64,000 nt of DNA from Acetomicrobium flavidum (GTDB taxonomy: Bacteria > Synergistota > Synergistia > Synergistales > Acetomicrobiaceae), in the NCBI RefSeq assembly GCF_900129645.1, contig NZ_FSQZ01000001.1, forward strand, positions 62,001 to 126,000, read 5' to 3'. Each line of letters starts with the position of its first letter. The stretch's first letter is position 1. Made by a program: the position numbers and the translations under genes. The notes under the pieces are model-generated. The model searched no databases and was not told the origin of the DNA. It worked only from the letters and a program-made list of their open reading frames with translations. Of the stretch, positions 52,035 to 60,956 are shown one piece after another.

Positions 52035-53015
52035 TTAGAGATCAGCCTTATGACATGCAACGTAGTGATCGTCCTCATACAGAGTTAATTTTGGCTTTGT
52101 CCTGTTGCAATCTTCATTGCAAAAAGAACATCGTGGTTGAAATCTACATCCCTTAGGCGGATTTAGATAACTTACCATTTCTCCCGGTATACCTTCAGCT
52201 ATGCCTTCTCCTGTCAATTTAGGAACACATGCCAATAACGCCCTTGTATAAGGGTGAAATGGATTTGCGAAAAGAGAGCGGGTAGGACCTATTTCTACAA
52301 TCTCACCACCATACATGATGCAGACGCGGTCGGTAGTTTCCCTTACGACCCCTAAGGAGTGGGTAGCCAAAATGACCGACATGCCGGTAGTCTTAACTAA
52401 ATTATTAAGGAGCCCCAAAATTTGCGCTTGTATGGTGACATCCAATGATGTCCCAGGTTCATCAGCCAGTAAAAGTTTTCTCTCGGTTGCAACTGACATA
52501 GCTATACATATACGCTGTCTCATCCCGCCACTTAACTGAAATGGATATGACTCAAAAATTCTTTCAGGATCTGGCAAAAGGACATCGGATAAGGCCTTAA
52601 GCGCTATGTTCTTAATATCATTTTCGCTGTAATTTATCCCTTTGGCCTGCAAGTTTGCCCTTATGACGGAAGATATTTGTTCACCCACTTTAAAAACCGG
52701 ATTTAAAGAACTGGTCGGATCCTGAAATATCATCGACATCTCAGTCCTTCTTGTATTTAACAATTCTGTTTGACTCATCTTGTTTACATTGCGCCCTTTA
52801 TACAAAATGTCACCCTTAGAGCTAGCGTTGCTATCAAGAACCCTGAGTAATGCCCTAAAGGTGGTCGTCTTACCACAACCTGTCTCTCCCACTAAGCCAA
52901 GCCTTTCTCCTTCGACAAGAGAAAAAGAAACATCATTCAAAACATGCAGTAAGCCTTCGTAAACCCTGTAATACACGTTAAGGTCTTTGACTTCTAATAA
53001 CACTTCTTTATTCAT
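52035..53015 (-). CDS. dppD: Oligopeptide/dipeptide ABC transporter ATP-binding protein (DppD/OppD-like)
   Basis: 326 residues. Walker A GLVGETGCGKTTTFRALL (about 40-57), Q-loop FQDPTSSLNPVF, signature QLSGGMRQRICIAMSV and Walker B LLLADEPGTSLDVTIQAQ, then the C-terminal peptide-transporter Cys domain PKGCRFQPRCSFCNEDCNRTKPKL. Shares a four-base ATGA overlap with dppC. Note Gly-Thr instead of the usual Thr-Thr in DEPGTSLDV; a small variation. Confidence 0.93.
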   Translation of the reverse strand: MNKEVLLEVKDLNVYYRVYEGLLHVLNDVSFSLVEGERLGLVGETGCGKTTTFRALLRVLDSNASSKGDILYKGRNVNKMSQTELLNTRRTEMSMIFQDPTSSLNPVFKVGEQISSVIRANLQAKGINYSENDIKNIALKALSDVLLPDPERIFESYPFQLSGGMRQRICIAMSVATERKLLLADEPGTSLDVTIQAQILGLLNNLVKTTGMSVILATHSLGVVRETTDRVCIMYGGEIVEIGPTRSLFANPFHPYTRALLACVPKLTGEGIAEGIPGEMVSYLNPPKGCRFQPRCSFCNEDCNRTKPKLTLYEDDHYVACHKADL

Positions 53016-53911
53016 TGTTTTTCCTCCGTCGAGAAGAGGTCTCGAAACCCGTCTCCCAACAAATTAAATGAAAGCACTATGATCATGATAGCCAATGCAG
53101 GAAATATAGTTAGCCACCACTGGTCTGGCATATACTTGACGCCATCGGATATCATAGTGCCAAGCGCAGGTGCCGGTGGCTGCTCACCTAACCCAACAAA
53201 GCTCAATGCAGCAGCCGTCATGATTACTATGCCCATATCCAAAGTCATCTTTGTTAATATAGGAGACAAGCAATTGGGAAGCATCTCTTTAAAAATTATA
53301 TGCATCCAACTTGCACCTAGCAGTTGCGCAGAGCGAACATAATACTCTCTATTTAACGTCACAGCCATCCCGTAAGCTAATCGAGCATACCATGTCCACC
53401 ATGTTATGGTGATTGCTAACATGGCGTTCATTAAGCTTGGCTTAAGCAACGCTGCAACTGCCAGTGCCAAAATAAGCGGAGGAACTGCTAAAAAAACATC
53501 CGTAAGTCGCGTTATCAGAGAATCTATTAATGAGCCTTGAAAATAACCTGCCATTAAACCCATAGTAGTTCCAAAGGGAACTGAAATACTCAACACAATA
53601 ATTCCCATTAATAACGTAGATCTTAAGGCAAATACTATGCGACTAAATACATCTCTTCCCATGGGATCGGTGCCGCATAAATGTGCTAGGCTAGGAGGTT
53701 GATTCGCGTTCAAAAAATCGACTACTTTACCTGCATGGGTTGGATAAGGTGCAATAAGAGGGGCAAATATGGCAGCCAAAACTATCACGATAACGCCCAC
53801 AAAACCTACGACAGACAACTTATTCTTAGATAATCTATACCAAGCTCTTCTAGTCTTATCGCTAAAGCTTCCAAAATTATCACGCCTTTTATCGTTCATG
53901 AATACGCTCAC
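53012..53911 (-). CDS. dppC: Peptide ABC transporter permease (DppC-like)
   Basis: 299 residues, six membrane segments after a basic cytoplasmic N-terminus (DKTRRAWYRLSKNKLSVVGF). HLCGTDPMGRDVFSRIVFALRSTL (about 75-98) is the DppC signature, and the EAA loop is RSAQLLGASWMHIIFKEMLPNCLSPIL (about 192-218). Starts with GTG overlapping the dppB stop (GTGA); an ATG four codons later is an alternative. Confidence 0.92.
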   Translation of the reverse strand: MSVFMNDKRRDNFGSFSDKTRRAWYRLSKNKLSVVGFVGVIVIVLAAIFAPLIAPYPTHAGKVVDFLNANQPPSLAHLCGTDPMGRDVFSRIVFALRSTLLMGIIVLSISVPFGTTMGLMAGYFQGSLIDSLITRLTDVFLAVPPLILALAVAALLKPSLMNAMLAITITWWTWYARLAYGMAVTLNREYYVRSAQLLGASWMHIIFKEMLPNCLSPILTKMTLDMGIVIMTAAALSFVGLGEQPPAPALGTMISDGVKYMPDQWWLTIFPALAIMIIVLSFNLLGDGFRDLFSTEEKQ

Positions 53912-54927
53912 TCCCCAGCTTTAAGCCTGACTCTGGGATCTATGATGGCTACTAGTATGTCAACAAATATGTTGGCTATTATGAAGACAAACCCCACTAT
54001 ACATATGACTGCGCTAACAGCATTCAAATCCTTAAACAACATAGCTTCAACCCCATAGCGTGAAAGCCCAGGCCAATTAAAAATTGACTCGACCAAAAAA
54101 GCATTTGCAAATAGTGAGCCAATCTGAAGGGCTAATACAGAAACAGCAGGTATAACGGAAGGTCTGAGTAGATATTTAAAAAATATTTCTTTTTTGCTTA
54201 GCCCTTGGGCTGTCTCCATGACGATGTAATCTCTCTCACTGTTGTCTATCATAGACGATCGTGTAATTCTTGCGAGCTGGGCCATGCCATTCATAGCAAG
54301 AGCAGTCGCCGGGAGGAGAAGGTGAACAAAAGCATCCGCTGCAGTTGAGAAATCACCGCGAATAATACTGTCTATCACCATCATCCCGGTTATTGGCGAG
54401 ACATTCACCTCAACTGTAGTGCGTCCTAAAACCGGAAGAATGGGCCACTTATACCCAAAAAGAAGCATGAATAAGACTGCAAAGACAAAAGACGGAGTTA
54501 CGACACCGATATAGGCAACCACCCTTAAAAGGTAATCCATGTAACTGCCCTGGCTCGCCGTGGCAAGAACCCCTAATAGTATGCCAAAAACGCATTGTAT
54601 TATAGCCGCGACGATCACTAGTTCTAATGTTGCAGGCAAATAAATCTTAATATCATCTGTCACCGATCTCATCGTCATAAGTGAGAGGCCGAAATCTCCC
54701 CTTAGCACACTTGCGATCCAATGAAAGTATTGATATATCATTGGTTGGTCTAGTTTTAGTTCGCTTCTTAATGCCTGGACCGCTTCTTCCGTTGCCCTTG
54801 GCCCTAAAGCCATACGAGCTGGGTCTCCGGGAACAACCCTAGACAAAGTAAATATGATAATCGAAAGCCCAACCAATGCTACTAAGGACCAGAGAGTACG
54901 CTTGCAGATAAACTTAAATATTTCCAT
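53908..54927 (-). CDS. dppB: Peptide ABC transporter permease (DppB-like)
   Basis: About 339 residues, six membrane segments. FTLSRVVPGDPARMALGPRATEEAVQALRSEL (about 26-57) is the DppB N-terminal periplasmic signature, and the EAA loop is METAQGLSKKEIFFKYLLRPSVIPAVSV (about 232-259). ATG at 54927 has AGGAGGG six bases upstream; the frame extends 20 codons further into the substrate-binding-protein gene but lacks a ribosome site. Confidence 0.92.
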   Translation of the reverse strand: MEIFKFICKRTLWSLVALVGLSIIIFTLSRVVPGDPARMALGPRATEEAVQALRSELKLDQPMIYQYFHWIASVLRGDFGLSLMTMRSVTDDIKIYLPATLELVIVAAIIQCVFGILLGVLATASQGSYMDYLLRVVAYIGVVTPSFVFAVLFMLLFGYKWPILPVLGRTTVEVNVSPITGMMVIDSIIRGDFSTAADAFVHLLLPATALAMNGMAQLARITRSSMIDNSERDYIVMETAQGLSKKEIFFKYLLRPSVIPAVSVLALQIGSLFANAFLVESIFNWPGLSRYGVEAMLFKDLNAVSAVICIVGFVFIIANIFVDILVAIIDPRVRLKAGE

Positions 54928-54967
54928 TAATTTCCCTCCTGACACTGACGACGAATCGGCTAGGTGC

Positions 54968-56581
54968 TTATTTCTTAAATTGAACACTACGCATATATAA
55001 CAAATCTAGCCCTGGGATTATTTCCTTTCCATGTTTTTTAATCTCTGCCGGTTCCCACGTCAGATATCCAGATTGATAAGCGTGAACTTCCGGCTCTTCA
55101 AATATTGGAATATGAGGTTGGTGCTTAACAATTAGTTCTTGAGCTCTATGGTAAAGCTTAATTCGCTCATCAATGTCTGTCTTTTTTAGGGCTTTATCGA
55201 TTGCTTCATCGATATCAGGGTACTTTACCCAACTTGTGTTAGTATAGGTTCCAATTGATTCTGAATGATATATTGCCCGCAAAAGCGAACCGGCCTCGCT
55301 ATAATGAGAAGATTCGCTGATTGTGGTACCATGGGGGGTATCTTCCAAACGCGATGCCTGGTCAACAAATTTAGCCCAAGGAACCTTAACAACTTCTACG
55401 TTGACTCCCAATTTATCGAAATATGTCTGAAACGCCAGTGCAAGCTTTTCTCTATCGGGCACATCGGCCACCCATGCTATTTCAAGGGGATATTTATTAG
55501 GGTTATCTGCATATTTCGAGAGAGCAAGCTCCTTTTTTGCCGTTTCTAAATCATAACTATAATATGGCAAATCAGAGGCAGCGCCTATAAGCGAAAGAGC
55601 AACAGGCGCCTTGGCTCTTTTTCTCCATGGGAAAATCTGAAGCAGAGCTTCATAATCGATCGCGTAAGATAAAGCTTTTCTAAAATGAACATCATCTGTA
55701 GGTGCCTTAGCATTGTTTAATGATAAATAAAGCATCTTACCGTTAGATATAGCGAATATCTCAATACCTTTGACCTTTTCGAGAGTTTTATAGACTTCTG
55801 CAGGTTGGTACTCATCGGAGAACTCAAGTTGCTTACGCATCATCATCGTTTTTATAGTAACCGGTTCAGAGACGGCCAACAATTCAAAGCCCTCCGGGTT
55901 ACCAGGTTTAAAACCCTTCCAGTAATTTGAAAACTTCGTTGCTCTCAAGTGTTGGTTATGTGCCATTTCCACCACAGTGTAGGGACCGCTCCCAGCATCA
56001 TTATTGATGAGCCATTTTGTCCCATAGTCTTTGAACTCTCCATAATTTCCCTCTTGAAGATGTGCAAGGACCTGTTTTTTGTTGACAATATAGAACTTGG
56101 TCAGGGTGGAAAGAAAGGGGCCAAAGGGTTCATTTAAAGTAATTACCACAGTATTATCAGCCGATTTTGTAATATCCTTGATTAATCCTTCATATAAATA
56201 AGAAAATCCCCTTTTGACTTTTAAAAGCCTTTTCATGCTAAATACCACATCATCTGCAGTAAGCTTATCCCCATTATGAAAAAATATCCCATCTCGGATC
56301 CTAAATGTGTACTTCAAACCATCTTCGGATACCTTCCAAGACTCGGCAACCCCGTCTTTTAAATTTCCTGAATAATCCTGAAAAATCAAGGGATCATATA
56401 GGTTTACCAAGGCAATCTGAGAAGCACGATCATGTCCTTGTGCTGGATCTATGTTAGGCGTGTTAGAAGCAGTGAATCGCACTATATGATCTTCTACGGT
56501 AGCCCAAGCACCACCAGCAAAAATTGCTCCAATAAACAACGTTACAAGGATAATCCGTGTAACAGCTCTCCTACCCATCAT
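54968..56581 (-). CDS. dppA: Peptide ABC transporter substrate-binding protein (SBP family 5)
   Basis: 537 residues. A Sec signal peptide (MMGRRAVTRIILVTLFIGAIFAGGAWA) without a lipobox cysteine precedes the family-5 body: SNTPNIDPAQGHDRASQIALVNLYDPLI, VAESWKVSEDGLKYTFRIRDGIFFHNGDKLTADDVVFSMKRL and VHFRKALSYAIDYEALLQIFPW. Soluble periplasmic form implies a diderm cell. It binds di/oligopeptides or related ligands and delivers them to DppBC. GGAGGAGG lies seven bases before ATG. A small hairpin separates it from pepV, possibly setting different expression levels. Confidence 0.93.
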   Translation of the reverse strand: MMGRRAVTRIILVTLFIGAIFAGGAWATVEDHIVRFTASNTPNIDPAQGHDRASQIALVNLYDPLIFQDYSGNLKDGVAESWKVSEDGLKYTFRIRDGIFFHNGDKLTADDVVFSMKRLLKVKRGFSYLYEGLIKDITKSADNTVVITLNEPFGPFLSTLTKFYIVNKKQVLAHLQEGNYGEFKDYGTKWLINNDAGSGPYTVVEMAHNQHLRATKFSNYWKGFKPGNPEGFELLAVSEPVTIKTMMMRKQLEFSDEYQPAEVYKTLEKVKGIEIFAISNGKMLYLSLNNAKAPTDDVHFRKALSYAIDYEALLQIFPWRKRAKAPVALSLIGAASDLPYYSYDLETAKKELALSKYADNPNKYPLEIAWVADVPDREKLALAFQTYFDKLGVNVEVVKVPWAKFVDQASRLEDTPHGTTISESSHYSEAGSLLRAIYHSESIGTYTNTSWVKYPDIDEAIDKALKKTDIDERIKLYHRAQELIVKHQPHIPIFEEPEVHAYQSGYLTWEPAEIKKHGKEIIPGLDLLYMRSVQFKK

Positions 56582-56619
56582 GTTTACTCCTCCTCCAAGC
56601 AGGTTGCATAATTAACTAA

Positions 56620-56640
56620 CAGGCACAGGATATATGCCTG
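56620..56640 (-). terminator. Small hairpin between pepV and the substrate-binding-protein gene
   Basis: 6-bp stem (56620-56625 with 56635-56640), nine-base loop, followed on the minus strand by a T-rich stretch. It may be an attenuator or an mRNA-stabilising structure; weak as a terminator. Confidence 0.35.
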
Positions 56641-56649
56641 CCCAAAAAC

Positions 56650-58050
56650 CTAATTTGCCATCTCCACCATGGCAGCCCCAATTATTTGAATGACCTTTAA
56701 GTATTCGTCTAAGTCTATGAACTCATCTGCCTTATGTGCCACATCTGGACTTCCTGGAAACTTCGGGCCAAAGGCAACCATGTTTGGGAGGGCTTTTGCG
56801 TAAGTACCCCCGCCCATCGATAGCAATTTTGCTTCTTGTCCAGTCTTTTCTTCATACACCTTCTGAAGCTTTCTAATTAATATGCTATCTTCTGGCATGT
56901 TAAGTGGTGCTTTCTCGCGAAGGATTGATAAGGAAAATCCGTTCTTTCCTGCAAAAGCTTTGAGGGGAGTGAGTATATCTTCGGATCGAAACGTGACAGG
57001 AAAACGGATGTCTAGCACTAAAGACATACACTCATCTTGGAATGTTAGTAGTCCCAGATTGCATGTCAATTTACCGGACAATTTATCTTGGGTAAAAATT
57101 CCAAGATTCATACCATTTACATCTCCGTAAAAACATTTCCCCAGCTGGTCTATGACCTTGCCCCAATCCTCGTCAATAGAAGATCCTAAAACAAACATAA
57201 GATTTGCTATGGCATTTACACCTAGTTCAGGAGTGCTTCCGTGAGCAGCAACCCCAAATACTTTTAATGTAACCTCATTATCTTCCTCAAGAAGGGAGAT
57301 TTTTATGTCATTTATTTGTGCGGTTTCCCTGATAGCGTTTAACGCTGTTCGTTTCTTATCTGGATCCGAAAACCTGATTGTAGCTTTTGCTTCGGAAGGC
57401 ACGACATTGGGAACGGTCCCGCCATTTATATCTAGGAGCATAGACTTTGAAGCCTTGGGCTGGATGAATGGCACATCAATACGTATATGCAGCTGTCCTT
57501 TTTCATATGCAATTATCGGGAATTCTCCGTCGGGTGTAAAGCCCATCAGCGGTATTTCTCCGCCGTGCTCCAGATAATACTTCATATCCTTCATACCGCT
57601 TTCCTCGTTAGTTCCAAATAAGATACGAATCCTGCGTTTTACAGGAATAGAAAGTTCCTTTATAGCGTACAAAGCCCATAATGCGCCTATTGTCGGCCCT
57701 TTGTCATCCATCGTACCTCGTCCAAACATTTTATTTCCATGAATTTCTCCGGCAAAAGGGGGATATGTCCATCCGTCTCCAGGAGGGACGACGTCTAGAT
57801 GTCCAAGGACAGCAACCATATCTTTCCCTTCTCCGTATTCCGCCCAACCAACGTAGCTATCCAGATTTTGTGTGGCAAACCCTAACGAAGAAGCCGTCTT
57901 TAATGCTTGATCTAATGCCCTTTTAACCTCGATTCCAAAAGGAGCATCCGGGGCAGGGTCACTTTGAACGCTTGGAATTCTTATGGACTCCTGCAAATTT
58001 AATATTATGGAAGGAAACAAGTTTGTAATTTTAGCATCAAGGGAATTCAT
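56650..58050 (-). CDS. pepV: M20A dipeptidase PepV
   Basis: 466 residues, the size of PepV. Metal ligands sit in MVAVLGHLDVVPPGDGWTYPPF (His-Asp, about 78-99), GRGTMDDKGPTIGALWALYAI (bridging Asp, about 112-132) and ILFGTNEESGMKDMKYYLEH (catalytic Glu pair, about 143-162); MGGGTYAKALPNMVAFGPKFPGS (about 413) is the C-terminal His/Glu region. It cleaves a broad set of dipeptides in the cytoplasm. Next to a complete Dpp importer, it most likely hydrolyses the imported peptides. AGGAG lies six bases before ATG. Confidence 0.93.
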   Translation of the reverse strand: MNSLDAKITNLFPSIILNLQESIRIPSVQSDPAPDAPFGIEVKRALDQALKTASSLGFATQNLDSYVGWAEYGEGKDMVAVLGHLDVVPPGDGWTYPPFAGEIHGNKMFGRGTMDDKGPTIGALWALYAIKELSIPVKRRIRILFGTNEESGMKDMKYYLEHGGEIPLMGFTPDGEFPIIAYEKGQLHIRIDVPFIQPKASKSMLLDINGGTVPNVVPSEAKATIRFSDPDKKRTALNAIRETAQINDIKISLLEEDNEVTLKVFGVAAHGSTPELGVNAIANLMFVLGSSIDEDWGKVIDQLGKCFYGDVNGMNLGIFTQDKLSGKLTCNLGLLTFQDECMSLVLDIRFPVTFRSEDILTPLKAFAGKNGFSLSILREKAPLNMPEDSILIRKLQKVYEEKTGQEAKLLSMGGGTYAKALPNMVAFGPKFPGSPDVAHKADEFIDLDEYLKVIQIIGAAMVEMAN

Positions 58051-58066
58051 AGAACTCTCCTTTCGC

Positions 58067-59134
58067 TTAATAGCCTGGGATATTCATTTTCTTACAAATC
58101 TCGACAGCCTTAGGGTCTTTATAAATCCCGTTTTCCTCAAAGACATCGCCATCAAGTAAAATGGTAGGATTTAGGGTAACGCCATCCGTATGCGATGCTG
58201 CGGACCAACATTTGCCCATGATCTGCTTACCTTGACTGCCAAAACCAAATTCTATACAACCAAAAATCCTCTCGTCTTCGACGATCCTGCCGGTAGGAGC
58301 ATTTACACCCGGATTAAAACCAAGAGAGTAGTGGGCGAGCCTGAACATATTCGGATCATTGAAAGATTTAAGCCACGTCTCAAAGATCGTTGCCTCTCTT
58401 CCACCTGATATCGATTGTATCACCCCTTTTTCTATCTCTAATGCTATCGGTTCCTTTATGATTCCAAGTTGTGCCGGAGGAAACACTGCTGCGTCAAATA
58501 CTACGGTGCCGTTTATTGTCTCTTCTATGGGGCACCAACTTACCTGGCCAGCTAGCATGATAGGATATCCCTTTTTAGTGGCCTTTTCTCCAGAGAGGCG
58601 TATATTTCGTCCTTGGTTATATGCCGCCAGATTGGTTCCGCTTGGATTTTTGACTTCAACCTTATTTGCTTTCCCAAGTATCTCCTGAAAGTGACGCCCC
58701 AGCTCGACCACCATATCGTAATCGATTCTTTCGACACAATTTACCAGCATCATCACATCCATACCCGTAAGATTGATATACCTGCAACCTTTTTCCATAG
58801 CATCTCTCCAGGTTTGGGAATGCATGACAGTGGCATATGCAATTTCTATCCAAACATCTGCATTTGCCGTCGCGGCTGCCATATGAGCTGGCATTTCGCT
58901 TGCAAATGTCTTAGCAGGGGTAGGGTAGTATAATACAATGGGTTTGGCGCCAATGGCATAAGCAGCATCACCAATCGCTTCGGCAACTCTTCTATCGCCT
59001 GAGCTATCACAAGTAACAACGACAGTTTCTCCTTCCTTTGCAAGCATAACGTCCCTCACCAATTTTAGGGCTCCGTTCATGGTTTCCATAGAACAATATT
59101 TTTCCGTTGGTTCTATCCCGCTTTTGAATTCCAT
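58067..59134 (-). CDS. M29-family-like aminopeptidase
   Basis: About 355 residues. ETVVVTCDSSGDRRVAEAIGDAAYAIGAKPIVLYYP (about 35-70) and MVLVN-like NLTGMDVMMLVNCVERI belong to the N-terminal half of aminopeptidase II/leucyl aminopeptidase (aminopeptidase T) annotations, and GRIVEDERIFGCIEFGFGSQGKQIMGK with SHTDGVTLNPTILLDGDVFEENG at the C-terminus carries the metal Glu/His positions. It probably trims N-terminal residues of imported peptides. ATG at 59134 follows GGAAGG. First gene of the aminopeptidase-pepV-dpp-racemase run and divergent to a PucR gene. Confidence 0.82.
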   Translation of the reverse strand: MEFKSGIEPTEKYCSMETMNGALKLVRDVMLAKEGETVVVTCDSSGDRRVAEAIGDAAYAIGAKPIVLYYPTPAKTFASEMPAHMAAATANADVWIEIAYATVMHSQTWRDAMEKGCRYINLTGMDVMMLVNCVERIDYDMVVELGRHFQEILGKANKVEVKNPSGTNLAAYNQGRNIRLSGEKATKKGYPIMLAGQVSWCPIEETINGTVVFDAAVFPPAQLGIIKEPIALEIEKGVIQSISGGREATIFETWLKSFNDPNMFRLAHYSLGFNPGVNAPTGRIVEDERIFGCIEFGFGSQGKQIMGKCWSAASHTDGVTLNPTILLDGDVFEENGIYKDPKAVEICKKMNIPGY

Positions 59135-59269
59135 GATCAAATCGCCTTCCTTTTTATAAATTACCTTGATTATATTCAAGCACGTGATTATTTACATCAT
59201 CTAACGAAATAAATACCAGAATGACTATTTGTAATTTTCGAACAATTTGGGATTATCATGGCATATTAT

Positions 59270-59310
59270 TTGTCAAATATTACAAAATTTGTGCTATTAT
59301 ATTGTATAAT
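59270..59310 (+). promoter_or_regulatory. Candidate promoter for the second PucR-family gene
   Basis: TTGTCA (59270-59275), 19-base spacer, TGC-TATTAT extended -10 (59295-59300), with a second -10-like TATAAT at 59305-59310. It lies 45-60 bases before the ATG in the AT-rich gap shared with the divergent aminopeptidase operon. Confidence 0.5.
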
Positions 59311-59354
59311 GCAATAAAATCTTATTGCGGAAGGCATCCTTTGGAGGGATATAA

Positions 59355-60956
59355 ATGCCTTTAACCATCGAAGAAATGTTACAAATCGGCGATTTAAAAG
59401 ATGTGGAAGTCTTAGCCGGCGAGCGCGGCCTTTCCAGTCGAGCGGTTAAGACGGTAGTGGTAATAGATGTACCAAATGCAGGTCAATGGATTAGAGGCGG
59501 AGAATTTTTGCTCACTTCTGGATACCTTTTTGCCGATGACGAGTTCTCCTTTATTGATCTGGTCGATAGTCTTGCCCAAAAAAATGCAGCCGCTTTAGGT
59601 GTTAAGGTTGGTCGTTTCTTAAGTAAGGTACCGGATGAAGCAATATCAAAGGCCAACAAATACAATTTTCCTATCTTAAAGATACCTACATATATGAATC
59701 ATGTAGATATTATAAATCCGGTGCTTTCAGCTATCATCAACACTCAATATAAATTGCTAGAAACAACGGAAACCCTAAGGAACAAATTTCTCGATTCGAT
59801 CTTATTCAGCAAAGGAGTCGAAGGTATACTTAATATATTGGAGGATTTTTTAAACATAGGCGTAGCATTTGTCGACAATATTCTTGGGATACGTTATTAT
59901 TCCCAAAATAGTGGCCTAAAAGGTGTAATTGAAAACTCATACAAAACTGAGATAGTAAATAAATATCCAAACACTCAAATTACTATTGGGGATAGGGTTA
60001 TAGGATATTTGCTTTATGAAAAAGAGCCGAGTTATTTAACTCATTTTGCTGATATTGCAATTCGTGAAGCTCAAAGGGCATTGCTCCTGAATTATCAAAA
60101 AACGGAATTTGCTCATGAAGTCGAAAGGCGCCATAGGGATGTATTTTTAAAAGACCTTCTGTACTCTAAGTTTAAAAGACCGGCCGAGGTGTTTCTCCAG
60201 GCCAAGATATATGGGTGGGATCCCAAATGTAAACTAATCGTGGTTGTAATTTCAATCGATAACATAAACAAGGAAAATTTCGATGTTAATTTAACAAACA
60301 ACTACGGTAATGAAAATGAATTTTCGTTGTCCCAAAAATTTGCTACCTATTTCCCGGGCACAGTATTGACCCGGATTGACCCGCATTATGTAGCCCTAAT
60401 TCCCGTAAGAGAGGAAGAAAATTACACCTTTTTACGCAACAAAATAAAGGAACTACATCAAATAATATCGCAGTCTAAAAAAATTGACCTTGTCATAACC
60501 CTAAGTTCTGTAAAAAAGGATTTATTGGAAGCTCCCCATGCTTTTTCCGAATGCCTGGAAACTTTTGATATCTTAAGACGAACTGAACAAAAACCAGGCG
60601 TATATTCATGGTGCGACCTCGGCGTAGAGAAGGTTTTATGTGCCCTCAAAGGAACCGAAATGAGCCAAAACTTCTGGAAACATACTTTGGGCAAGTTGAT
60701 TGATAGACAGGATGAAAGTTCATCGTTTTTGCTGCAAACGCTTGAAGCACTTATTATAAACGACTGGCAAATGAGACAAACGGCCGCATTTCTCCACGTT
60801 CATTACAACACACTAAAATATAGAATTAAAAAACTGGAAGAAATTTTGGAAATCAATGGTCTGCTAGAGGGAAAACAACGCTTTGAGGTTACCTTGGCAT
60901 TCATGCTATATAGGTTGGAGCACAACAATCTTTCACGAATTCCGCAAAAAAGTTAG
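59355..60956 (+). CDS. PucR-family transcriptional regulator (second copy)
   Basis: 533 residues, longer than the 46.7 kb copy. N-terminal PucR domain: LTIEEMLQIGDLKDVEVLAGERGLSSRAVKTVVVIDVPNAGQWIRGGEFLLTSGYLF and AAALGVKVGRFLSKVPDEAISKANKYNFPILKIP. A divergent central sensor region (about 140-420) follows, then the C-terminal helix-turn-helix DWQMRQTAAFLHVHYNTLKYRIKKLEEILEI (about 473-503). ATG has GGAGGGATATAA upstream. It is placed divergently from the aminopeptidase-pepV-dpp-racemase run, which is its most likely target. Confidence 0.92.
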   Translation: MPLTIEEMLQIGDLKDVEVLAGERGLSSRAVKTVVVIDVPNAGQWIRGGEFLLTSGYLFADDEFSFIDLVDSLAQKNAAALGVKVGRFLSKVPDEAISKANKYNFPILKIPTYMNHVDIINPVLSAIINTQYKLLETTETLRNKFLDSILFSKGVEGILNILEDFLNIGVAFVDNILGIRYYSQNSGLKGVIENSYKTEIVNKYPNTQITIGDRVIGYLLYEKEPSYLTHFADIAIREAQRALLLNYQKTEFAHEVERRHRDVFLKDLLYSKFKRPAEVFLQAKIYGWDPKCKLIVVVISIDNINKENFDVNLTNNYGNENEFSLSQKFATYFPGTVLTRIDPHYVALIPVREEENYTFLRNKIKELHQIISQSKKIDLVITLSSVKKDLLEAPHAFSECLETFDILRRTEQKPGVYSWCDLGVEKVLCALKGTEMSQNFWKHTLGKLIDRQDESSSFLLQTLEALIINDWQMRQTAAFLHVHYNTLKYRIKKLEEILEINGLLEGKQRFEVTLAFMLYRLEHNNLSRIPQKS

